Source: Ferruginibacter sp. (GTDB taxonomy: Bacteria; Bacteroidota; Bacteroidia; Chitinophagales; Chitinophagaceae). Taken from it: a DNA stretch of 64,000 nt. The DNA lies in contig JABFRP010000002.1 of NCBI GenBank assembly GCA_013141115.1, positions 2,716,647-2,780,646 of the forward strand, read 5' to 3'. Under the pieces are notes generated by a model. It was not told the DNA's origin and did not search any database. It saw only the letters and a program-made list of their open reading frames with translations. The translations under genes and the position numbers were made by a program. This document shows positions 1 to 8,015 of the stretch, piece after piece (the first letter of the stretch is position 1; every line of letters begins with the position of its first letter).

Positions 1-32
1 ACCAATGCGAAAGTAATACTTGTAAATACCTG

Positions 33-63
33 TTTAAGGCAAAGTAGGTGAATGGTAGCTTTG
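33..63 (+). promoter_or_regulatory. putative promoter of the two-component operon
   Basis: A TAGCTTTG at 56-63 fits the Bacteroidota -7 box (TAnnTTTG). A TTTA lies 20 nt upstream as a weak -33 element. The start site would fall near 70, giving a leader of about 65 nt before the response regulator. Confidence 0.4.
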
Positions 64-136
64 CGTAGATGAATTGTCATTTTAAGTAGACAAAGGATGC
101 TGCACAATTTAAAAAGGGTTATTTTTAGTCCTGATT

Positions 137-880
137 ATGCCTTATCCACTTACTTATATACTTGCTGATGATGATGAATTGTACAGGGAATATACCCTGC
201 AACAACTGCATCTTATTACCGGATTACAATGCCTGTGTGTTTGTGAAAATGCAATTGCTACAAGGGAGCAATTGCAACATCATCAACCTGACTTATTAAT
301 ATTGGATGTAGAAATGCCTGGCCTTACCGGCATTCAGCTGGCAAAAAGTATCAGGCAATTGCCATTTACCATCTTCATCACTTCTCACCCAACTTATGCA
401 GCAGATGCTTTTGATCTGGATGCAGTGGATTACCTGGTAAAGCCGGTACAGCCCGAAAGATTACTTCGAGCTATTGATAAAGTAAGAGTGCTGGCCGATA
501 TAAAAGCAACCACATCTGCAGCCGAAGCCTTTCAGCAAAAAGATGATACCTCTTTTTTTATAAAAGATAAAAATGCTTTTTTTAAAATTAATTATGCTGA
601 TGTTTTATATGCAGAATCGCTGGGAGATTTTGTAAATATCTTTTTGCAAAACGGGGACAAAAAGATTGCATTGGTAAGTATGAAAAATCTGGAGCAACAA
701 CTGCCACACCATTTATTTATTCGCATCAGCCGCACCCATTTAATTAACATACAAAAAGTAACCGCTGTAGATACCGATGCAGTGCATGTTGAAAAAATAC
801 AATTGCTCATTGGTAAAACTTATGCAGATGCAGTGTTAAATGCCATTATAGGTAACCAGGCCATTAAACGTTTTATTTAA
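137..880 (+). CDS. LytTR-family response regulator
   Basis: This is a two-component response regulator that should bind DNA when phosphorylated. Residues 5-120 form a receiver domain with the acidic pocket ADDDE (10-14), a likely phosphoacceptor Asp57 in ILDVEMPG, and the conserved lysine in YLVKP. Residues ~140-245 form a LytTR DNA-binding domain (FIRISRTHLINIQKV). The length of 247 aa is normal for AgrA/LytR-type regulators. The stop is 19 bp before a histidine kinase on the same strand, so the pair is very probably one operon and one signalling system. The ATG has no strong Shine-Dalgarno sequence, which is common in Bacteroidota. The family assignment is firm; target genes are unknown. 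Confidence 0.93.
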   Translation: MPYPLTYILADDDELYREYTLQQLHLITGLQCLCVCENAIATREQLQHHQPDLLILDVEMPGLTGIQLAKSIRQLPFTIFITSHPTYAADAFDLDAVDYLVKPVQPERLLRAIDKVRVLADIKATTSAAEAFQQKDDTSFFIKDKNAFFKINYADVLYAESLGDFVNIFLQNGDKKIALVSMKNLEQQLPHHLFIRISRTHLINIQKVTAVDTDAVHVEKIQLLIGKTYADAVLNAIIGNQAIKRFI

Positions 881-899
881 TTTTTTTTCTTTTATAACG

Positions 900-2774
900 A
901 TGAAAAATGTTTTGCTTTTTGCAGCTTTGTTTTTTTATACTGCTTCTTTTGCACAGGTAAATAAAGAAGTAGACAGTTTGCTTAAAGTACTGGATACCGA
1001 AAAGCAGGACAGTAATATTTTAAAAACCCTTAGCCGGATCGGCAGTTATTATATAGATAACAATCCCACCAAAGCATTAGAGTATTTTGAAAGATCTGCA
1101 GAGTTGGCAAAAAAACTGGATGCCAAATTACGATTGGCAAATACGTATTACGATATGGGTTTTTGCTATTTGCTTAAAAGCGATTTTGATAAGTCATTGG
1201 ATTTTTATCAGCAGGCTGTAAAAATTTACGAAAACTTAAAAGATAACCGAAGGCTTACCAATGCTTACATGTCGATAGGCAATGTTTTTTTTCAAAATAA
1301 AGCATTAGGCAAAGCGAACGAATATTACGACAAGGCTGAAGCTATTGTAGCACAAACAAAAGATAGTGCACAACTCAGTTCTTTATATTCCGAAAGAGGT
1401 ATGGTATATGACCAGGTACAGCAATATGATTCCGCATTGGTACACCTGAAAAAATCACTGGAGGTAGCAAGGCTTATTAACGATGAGTATATGATTACAA
1501 GCGCACTTAGTAATATTGGCCTTACTTATAAACATATAAAAAACACCGCTCTTGCCCTGCAATATTTTGATACGGCATTAAGCAGGTACAATGCCATGGC
1601 AGAGCCGCCGCTGGATAACCTGGCAGCTATGTTCAATAATATTGGTGCTACACAATCGCAGGCAGGTAATTATACAAAAGCTGTTGAAGCATTTAATAAG
1701 AGTATTGATTATGCTGTGCAATCAAAATACCCTGGTATTGTATTAGAAAATTATCGCAACATGGCAGATATGTATGCAGATAGGAAGGATTACAAACAGC
1801 AAAGTATTTACCTGGTAAAATACCATCATCTTAAAGACAGTCTTTTTAATAACGATAACAAAAATCAGCTTACACAGCTGGAAGCCGATTACCAGTTAGA
1901 AAAGAAAAATATTAGTTTGGTAAAACAACAGGTCGAAACCGCAACCCAAAAAAATCAACGGAATATTTTTATCATCATCGCTATTGCTGCTGCATTGTTA
2001 CTGGCTGCTTTGGCTTTTTTTTACCGCAGGATAAAGCAAAATAATGTGCTGCTGCAGCAAAAAAATATACAGATCAATAAACAGAAAGATGAGTTGCAAA
2101 CATTGAATCATGTTAAGGATAGGTTATTCTCTGTAATCAGTCATGATCTGCGTAACCCGCTGGTAACACTTAAAACTTATCTTTCTCTTGCCGACAATCC
2201 GGCATTATCAATAGAGAAAAAAGAAAATTTTAAAAATCAAACACAGCAGGCCGTAAGCCAAACCAGTAACATGCTGGATAATTTACTGGTGTGGGCCAAC
2301 ATGCAAATTAAAAACACCCGTCCTGCCATTACCAATATTAATGTGGAAGATTGCATTGATGATGCCATTGGTGCTGCAAGGGCCCAGGCGCTGCAAAAAA
2401 ATATTCAGATATATAAAGACATTGCTGCTGCTATTGCCACTGCTGATAATAATATTTTAGAAATAGCCTTGCGCAATATTATTACCAATGCAGTAAAATA
2501 CAGCCATGCAGATAGCAACATTACTGTAAGCAGTTTTAATAAGAACCAGCATACCTATATTGCTGTAAAAGACGAAGGTGTTGGTATGAGTAAAGAAAGA
2601 ATAGAAGAGTTGCTGCAGAACGAAACAGAAAGCACTGCAGGCACAGCAGGTGAAAAGGGCAGTGGCCTGGGTTTGTTTTTAGTAAAAGAATTATTGCAAA
2701 AAATAAATGCCCGGTTGCTGATAGAAAGCGAAGAAGGTAAGGGCAGCAACTTTATTATTGAACTGGCTGCTTAA
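900..2774 (+). CDS. TPR-repeat sensor histidine kinase
   Basis: This is a membrane sensor kinase that probably phosphorylates the upstream LytTR regulator. Residues 1-19 are a signal peptide (ending SFAQ). Residues ~30-330 are TPR repeats that would lie in the periplasm. A transmembrane helix spans ~354-376 (FIIIAIAAALLLAALAFFY), followed by a coiled coil. The dimerisation/phosphoacceptor box is FSVISHDLRNPL near residue 415. The ATPase has an N box (NIITNAVKYSH), a G1 box (DEGVGMS) and a G2 box (GEKGSGLGLFLV). The kinase core is the HisKA type, whereas LytTR regulators are more often paired with LytS/HPK7-like kinases. The input signal cannot be read from the sequence. Confidence 0.93.
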   Translation: MKNVLLFAALFFYTASFAQVNKEVDSLLKVLDTEKQDSNILKTLSRIGSYYIDNNPTKALEYFERSAELAKKLDAKLRLANTYYDMGFCYLLKSDFDKSLDFYQQAVKIYENLKDNRRLTNAYMSIGNVFFQNKALGKANEYYDKAEAIVAQTKDSAQLSSLYSERGMVYDQVQQYDSALVHLKKSLEVARLINDEYMITSALSNIGLTYKHIKNTALALQYFDTALSRYNAMAEPPLDNLAAMFNNIGATQSQAGNYTKAVEAFNKSIDYAVQSKYPGIVLENYRNMADMYADRKDYKQQSIYLVKYHHLKDSLFNNDNKNQLTQLEADYQLEKKNISLVKQQVETATQKNQRNIFIIIAIAAALLLAALAFFYRRIKQNNVLLQQKNIQINKQKDELQTLNHVKDRLFSVISHDLRNPLVTLKTYLSLADNPALSIEKKENFKNQTQQAVSQTSNMLDNLLVWANMQIKNTRPAITNINVEDCIDDAIGAARAQALQKNIQIYKDIAAAIATADNNILEIALRNIITNAVKYSHADSNITVSSFNKNQHTYIAVKDEGVGMSKERIEELLQNETESTAGTAGEKGSGLGLFLVKELLQKINARLLIESEEGKGSNFIIELAA

Positions 2775-3008
2775 TGCTCATTCGTACTTTTACGATTATG
2801 AAATATTTTTTTTGAAATCTTAACAATTATATTATCTTCATAGCATCTTAATATCTCCCCAATATTTTATAGAATTGGCAATTTGTATTTTCTTGTACCC
2901 TTTCGTTTACAGGCCATAGGGCATTGTTCTATTTTCTATCCTAATAAAATAAAACTCTTTAACTGGTAATGATTGTATCAATCATGCTTACCTAAACTAT
3001 TGTTTAAT

Positions 3009-4868
3009 ATGGAACATGAAAAATTAAAAAGAAAAGATTTTTTTAAAACGCTTGCCGGGTTTACAAAAAAAGCAGCAGGCGCAACAGTGGATGTTTTACC
3101 CGGGGAACCGGATCCGTTATTTGAAAAATATGCCAGAAAAACTTTAGGCAACAGGCAATACAGCGAGCGGATAGAAGTGCCCAATGCTGACGGGCCGGTA
3201 TATGCAAGAGTGGGTAATATTACCAGCGGCCTAACACCTTATACAGGCGCATGGACGGAGTGGGAAGTGGCACACCTGTTACGGAGAACAGGTTTTGGAG
3301 TTAAGAAAACCGATCTTGATGCATTGCTGGCCTTAACACCTGCAGCAGCAGCAGATGCTTTATTAAATATCAGTGCACCAACTATTCCATCGACTACTCC
3401 TCTTAACTATTACCAAAACACCTTACCAGATAGCGGCGGTATTGCATTAGGTGCCAGCTGGACATCCAATAACCTTACTTATGTAAATGCAAATGATGAT
3501 ACCAATAATTATTACAGGCAATTAAGCCTTACCAGCTGGAGCTGGGGTTTATGCATTAATGATACTACTACCATTCGTGAAAAGATGACGCAATTCTGGT
3601 ATCACTTTATCCCCATAAATTTTGATGATTTAAGAGGGTTGCAAAATAACTCTGCTACCATGTGTAATGATTATATGAGTTTGCTGAGAGCTAATGCACT
3701 GGGTAATTTTAAAACGCTGATAAAAGCTATTGCAAAAATGCCAGCCATGCTGGTGTATTTGGGTAATCAATACAGCACAGCATCGGTACCCAACGAAAAT
3801 TTTGCACGGGAGCTGATGGAGCTATTTACATTAGGTAAAGTGCCCACACAAAATTATACAGAGCCTGATATTATAGCGGCATCAAAAGTTTTATCAGGAT
3901 GGCGTACACCCAGTTTTGTTACAGCATATCCATTTGCACCTGCTTTTAATGCCAGCTATCATAACCAAACCAATAAAGTGTTTTCTGCATTTTTTGGTAA
4001 TACAACTATCACTAATCAAGCCGGTGTAAACGGCGCTAATGAATTTGATATTTTCTTCGATCTGCTTTTTACTCAACAGCAAACTACTATTGCAAAATAT
4101 ATTTGCCGCAGGCTCTACCGCTTTTTTGTTTATTATGATATTGATGCCAATATTGAAGCCAATGTAATTGTTCCGCTATCTGCATTACTGGTAAGTAATA
4201 ACTGGAACATAACGCCGGTAGTAAGTACATTACTTAAAAGCGAACATTTTTTTGATGTAGCCAACAAAGGCGTGATGATAAAAAGCCCGGTAGATTTTAT
4301 TGCCGGCACTTTACGTACGTTAAATATTAATACCACTCCCGTAGCTGGTGCAACACAGGTGGTTAATCAATATACTATCTGGAATTATTTTCAAAACTAT
4401 GCTTTAAATAATATGGATCAGGGGCTGGGGCTTGTACCCAATGTATCCGGGTGGAAAGCCTATTACCAGAATCCTACGTATTATCAAAACTGGATCAACT
4501 CAAACTCCATACAAAAAAGGGCAGCTTTACTTACAAGTTTTGTAAACGGATTTACAACAGGCACACTTAGCATTAAAATAGACCCGATAGCTTTTGTGCA
4601 ACAATTTCCCAATGCAACCATACAGGATCCCGATCTTTTAATAAATGCTGTTGTACCTTATTTATTTACCATTGATTTACCGCCAACGTATAAAAATGAT
4701 ACCAAAGTGGCTACGCTTTTGGCCGGGCAGGTAACCAATAGTTATTGGACAACGGCATGGAATAATTATATCGCTTCGCCAACAACGGCCAATGCAAATA
4801 TTGTTAAAACAAGGCTCAATTCTTTATTAACCACTTTTCTGCAACTGGCAGAGTTTCAATTAATGTAG
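3009..4868 (+). CDS. DUF1800 family protein
   Basis: The protein shows family DUF1800 signatures: LLRRTGFGV near the N terminus, KMTQFWYHF, NENFARELMELFTLG, and YTEPDIIAASKVLSGW. The biochemical role of the family is not known; it is usually encoded next to a DUF1501 protein, as here (20 bp gap). I chose ATG 3009, giving 619 aa, over the TTG at 2973 used by the ORF track, because the extra twelve residues look non-coding. The N terminus (KRKDFFKTLAGFTKKAAG) resembles a degenerate Tat-type leader, so export is likely but not certain. The family call is solid; the function is unknown. Confidence 0.88.
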   Translation: MEHEKLKRKDFFKTLAGFTKKAAGATVDVLPGEPDPLFEKYARKTLGNRQYSERIEVPNADGPVYARVGNITSGLTPYTGAWTEWEVAHLLRRTGFGVKKTDLDALLALTPAAAADALLNISAPTIPSTTPLNYYQNTLPDSGGIALGASWTSNNLTYVNANDDTNNYYRQLSLTSWSWGLCINDTTTIREKMTQFWYHFIPINFDDLRGLQNNSATMCNDYMSLLRANALGNFKTLIKAIAKMPAMLVYLGNQYSTASVPNENFARELMELFTLGKVPTQNYTEPDIIAASKVLSGWRTPSFVTAYPFAPAFNASYHNQTNKVFSAFFGNTTITNQAGVNGANEFDIFFDLLFTQQQTTIAKYICRRLYRFFVYYDIDANIEANVIVPLSALLVSNNWNITPVVSTLLKSEHFFDVANKGVMIKSPVDFIAGTLRTLNINTTPVAGATQVVNQYTIWNYFQNYALNNMDQGLGLVPNVSGWKAYYQNPTYYQNWINSNSIQKRAALLTSFVNGFTTGTLSIKIDPIAFVQQFPNATIQDPDLLINAVVPYLFTIDLPPTYKNDTKVATLLAGQVTNSYWTTAWNNYIASPTTANANIVKTRLNSLLTTFLQLAEFQLM

Positions 4869-4888
4869 GCTTATAAAATTCAGCTATT

Positions 4889-6736
4889 ATGAACCGAAGA
4901 AAATTTTTAGGTAACACTGCACTTTTTAGTGTACCAATGATGATACAGGGCATTCCTGTTTTTGCAGGCGATGGAGCCTTACACCCTTTTTTACAGGCAC
5001 TTACTATGCCAACAGCCAATTGCGATAAAATATTAGTGGTAATACAAATGAATGGAGGTAACGATGGCTTAAATATGGTAATACCTTTAGACAGGTACAC
5101 CGAATTAAATAATGCCCGGCCCAATATTTTAATTCCTTCAGGATCTGTATTAGCACTTAATGGTACCACGGCTACCGGCCTGCATCCATCTATGACGGGG
5201 ATACGAGATTTATTTAATGATGGAAAAGTAAACCTGGTACAGGGTGTATCTTATCCTAATCCAAACTTCAGCCATTTTCAGGCACAGGATATTTGGTTTA
5301 CTGCCACCAGCACTTTACCATCTCCAGATACGGGATGGCTTGGCCGCCAGCTGGATACTTCTTATCCAGGCTTTCCGGTTGGTTATCCCAATGCTACCAA
5401 TCCTGATCCGCTGGCCATACAAATTGGCGGCGCATTACCATTGTCTTTACAAGGGCCCAATATTAATATGGGCTACAATGCACCTAACCCGGCAGCATTG
5501 GTAAACGTGGCCACCGCTACTCCGGCACCGGCACCGGTAAGTGATTATGGAACAGAGCTTACTTTTTTACGTATGATGAAAGACCAGAGTAATGCTTATG
5601 CAGCACGTATCACTGCATCGTACACTGCACAAACAACATTATCATCTATGTATGCTGCTTCGGGTAATAGTTTATCCGATCAGCTTAAAATAGTGGCACG
5701 GCTTATTGGAGGAGGATTGGCAACACCTGTTTACATTGTTAATCATCCGGATAGTTTTGATACACATGTGGACCAGGTGGTAGCAGGTAATACTGCAACA
5801 GGATCTCACGCTAATATTTTAGCAAAACTGTCTGTTGCCATTGCTGCTTTTCAAAACGACATAACGTTGATGGGTAAGGCTAGTAAAGTAACAGGGATGA
5901 CGTTTAGCGAATTTGGTCGCCGTGTAATTAATAACACCAGCATGGGTACCGATCATGGTTCGGGTGCGCCGGTAATTTTCTTTGGCGCAGGGCTAAATGG
6001 TGGTATTACCGGAACATCGCCGGTATTACCTGTTACACCTACTGCAAGTACACAGGTGCCATTGCAATATGATTTCAGGCAGCTGTATGCTACAGTAATG
6101 CAAAAGTGGTTGTGTATGACTTCAACAGAATCGCAAACCATTTTAAATGGCAGCTACACTACCGTTCCTATCTTTAATGAAATTGTATTGCCGCTTGATG
6201 GTATGGAGTTAAATGCTATCTGGGAAGGCGAATTTGCAAGGCTGGAATTTGAAGTGTTTGAAAACGACAGCTACGATAGCTTTATTGTAGAGAGAGCTGT
6301 TAATGGTATTGATTTTGAATTAGTACATAGTATTAAAAATGTAAGCAGCAGCGCACAGCAGAAATATATGTATAAAGATGCCCGTATAAATGCTCCTGTT
6401 GTTTATTATCGTATTAAAGGTATATCCAGGCAAGGTGCATTTTCTTATTCCAAAATTGAAAAATTGAAGAACAGTAATAAGCAGGAGTTAAGGGTATATC
6501 CAAATCCGGTAACCAACTTTACTATCAATATCGAATTTTTAAGCAGCGTAAATGAAACTGTAACCATAACATTATACGGCACTAGGGGCGAAAAATTATA
6601 TTATAACCAGGTTAACCCCAGAGGTAACAGGGTGCTAAGTTTTAAAGTATCCAACCTGTTTGATATAAAAACATTGTACATTTTAAATATTGCCTACAGC
6701 GGTACTGTGGTAAATGAAAAAATATTTTTTGAGTAG
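4889..6736 (+). CDS. DUF1501 family protein with T9SS C-terminal domain
   Basis: The N terminus MNRRKFLGNTALFSVP has a twin-arginine (Tat) leader pattern. The body carries DUF1501 motifs: MNGGNDGLNMVIPL, SHFQAQDIWF, FSEFGRRVINN and TDHGSGAPVIFFG. From about residue 533 a C-terminal sorting domain of the type IX secretion kind begins (LRVYPNPVTNF), preceded by a beta-rich segment from residue ~440. The protein is therefore probably exported and surface-attached or released, working with the DUF1800 partner upstream. DUF1501 proteins are distantly related to the alkaline phosphatase/sulfatase fold, but no activity can be claimed. The combination of a Tat leader and a T9SS tail is worth noting. 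Confidence 0.9.
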   Translation: MNRRKFLGNTALFSVPMMIQGIPVFAGDGALHPFLQALTMPTANCDKILVVIQMNGGNDGLNMVIPLDRYTELNNARPNILIPSGSVLALNGTTATGLHPSMTGIRDLFNDGKVNLVQGVSYPNPNFSHFQAQDIWFTATSTLPSPDTGWLGRQLDTSYPGFPVGYPNATNPDPLAIQIGGALPLSLQGPNINMGYNAPNPAALVNVATATPAPAPVSDYGTELTFLRMMKDQSNAYAARITASYTAQTTLSSMYAASGNSLSDQLKIVARLIGGGLATPVYIVNHPDSFDTHVDQVVAGNTATGSHANILAKLSVAIAAFQNDITLMGKASKVTGMTFSEFGRRVINNTSMGTDHGSGAPVIFFGAGLNGGITGTSPVLPVTPTASTQVPLQYDFRQLYATVMQKWLCMTSTESQTILNGSYTTVPIFNEIVLPLDGMELNAIWEGEFARLEFEVFENDSYDSFIVERAVNGIDFELVHSIKNVSSSAQQKYMYKDARINAPVVYYRIKGISRQGAFSYSKIEKLKNSNKQELRVYPNPVTNFTINIEFLSSVNETVTITLYGTRGEKLYYNQVNPRGNRVLSFKVSNLFDIKTLYILNIAYSGTVVNEKIFFE

Positions 6737-6768
6737 AAGATAATATTATTCCTGTGAAGAAAAGATAA

Positions 6769-6898
6769 GGGGCCCGGATGAAGATCCAGCCCCGTTTTTA
6801 AATCCAATATCCTATGAAAAACCGCTGTAAAGATAACCGGTTGGCATGGCTAATGAATTACATGATTTGTTGATTAAGTTGTATAATTCTCACATTTA
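6769..6898 (-). repeat. intergenic element E, copy 1
   Basis: First of four related ~130-165 bp intergenic elements (others at 10938, 11156 and 12217). On the minus strand each has an AATTAT-containing tail, then a TATCTTTA-like box, then GGTTTTTCATAGGATATTGG, then a hairpin (6769-6793: GGGGC/GCCCC with inner GGAT/ATCC). Here the plus side of the hairpin is followed by GTTTTT, so it may terminate the DUF1501 transcript. A second partial tail (TATATAATTCACATTT) lies near 6970. The rest of 6737-7209 shows no gene that I can support. Confidence 0.6.
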
Positions 6899-7209
6899 AA
6901 AAAATATTGCATGACAGCTTTAAGCTGACAACAGTAATTTGCCGGGTTACATAATTTTATAATTAAGTTATATAATTCACATTTTTAAATGGCTATTATT
7001 TTTTTTAGTATGCGGTAATTCATCTTGTTGTTCGTTTTTTGTTTTTTCGGTAAGTTAATAGCAGCAACACTTTCGAGGTAGTAAACTACATAGCAACGCT
7101 TCCTTTAATTCAAATTAGGATTTAAAATTTGTATGCCTGCCACAAACCCTGGCAAAAGGTACATGGCACAGATATTGACTATGCTGCTGTAACATAAACT
7201 TTATAAAAA

Positions 7210-7887
7210 ATGAAAAGAATTAATTTGATGCTTACTGCTGCAATTGTAGTAACTGCATTCAGCGCATGTAATAGTGCAACAACTGAAACCGCTAAACAGG
7301 ATGCGGCTAATTTAAATCAGTATGTAGATTCAGTGGAAAGTACACCGCCGGTTTATACAGTGGCCAACTGGTCGGCTATTGATAATGGCTACCAGGAAAG
7401 AGCATTAAAAGCTGAACAAAATGTTGCAACACTTGAGGCTGCAGATAAAGCTAAAGTAGAAGAAAGTAAAGTTAAGTATGCTGCTTTAAAAGCAAATTAT
7501 GAAGCTAAACTTAAAGAGCAGGAAGCAGCAGCTAAAATGGCGGCAGCAACACCCGATTACAGGCAGGTATTAAGAAACAGGTTATTTGGTGAAGGTAAAA
7601 TTGGTGCTGACATGAAATTTGAATTTGTAACAGCAGACAATATTTTAAGTGTATATAAAAACTTTGTAAACACAGTATCAGACAATAAGAATAATTATAC
7701 CAGGGAAGATTGGGATGAAATTAAAGTATTGTACGAAGCATTGGATACAAGAAAGAATACAGTTGAAAAAGACCTTGCTGGCGGTGATAATTTAAAAATA
7801 GCCGGTTTGAAAATTAAATTTGCTTCTATAAAAGCAACTAACAGGGGCGGTACAAAAGCAACTGAAAATGCAGAAGCAAAGCAATAA
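7210..7887 (+). CDS. predicted lipoprotein of unknown function
   Basis: This 225-aa protein starts with a lipoprotein signal peptide: a hydrophobic stretch followed by the lipobox TAFSAC, with lipidation expected at Cys20. The mature part is charged, rich in Lys, Glu and Ala, and probably helical with coiled-coil character (residues ~75-115). I see no catalytic motif and do not recognise the family. It stands alone, with a clear intrinsic terminator 33 bp after the stop. A structural or stress role in the envelope is possible but unsupported. Confidence 0.8.
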   Translation: MKRINLMLTAAIVVTAFSACNSATTETAKQDAANLNQYVDSVESTPPVYTVANWSAIDNGYQERALKAEQNVATLEAADKAKVEESKVKYAALKANYEAKLKEQEAAAKMAAATPDYRQVLRNRLFGEGKIGADMKFEFVTADNILSVYKNFVNTVSDNKNNYTREDWDEIKVLYEALDTRKNTVEKDLAGGDNLKIAGLKIKFASIKATNRGGTKATENAEAKQ

Positions 7888-7919
7888 GGTTTAGTTACAA
7901 GGATTATAATTTTAAAAGG

Positions 7920-7950
7920 AACGTTTCAGGCAACTGAAGCGTTTCTTTTT
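7920..7950 (+). terminator. intrinsic terminator of the lipoprotein gene
   Basis: A 10-bp stem (AACGTTTCAG/CTGAAGCGTT, one G-T pair) with a GCAA tetraloop is followed by TTCTTTTT. Confidence 0.85.
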
Positions 7951-7963
7951 ATACACTTATCTC

Positions 7964-7999
7964 AAAAAAACTGCACTGGCTTTATGTAAACCAGTGCAG
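7964..7999 (-). terminator. intrinsic terminator of ppdK
   Basis: On the minus strand, CTGCACTGG/CCAGTGCAG (9 bp, perfect) is followed by seven T residues. It sits 17 bp after the ppdK stop codon. Confidence 0.88.
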
Positions 8000-8015
8000 C
8001 ACAATTTTATTGATT

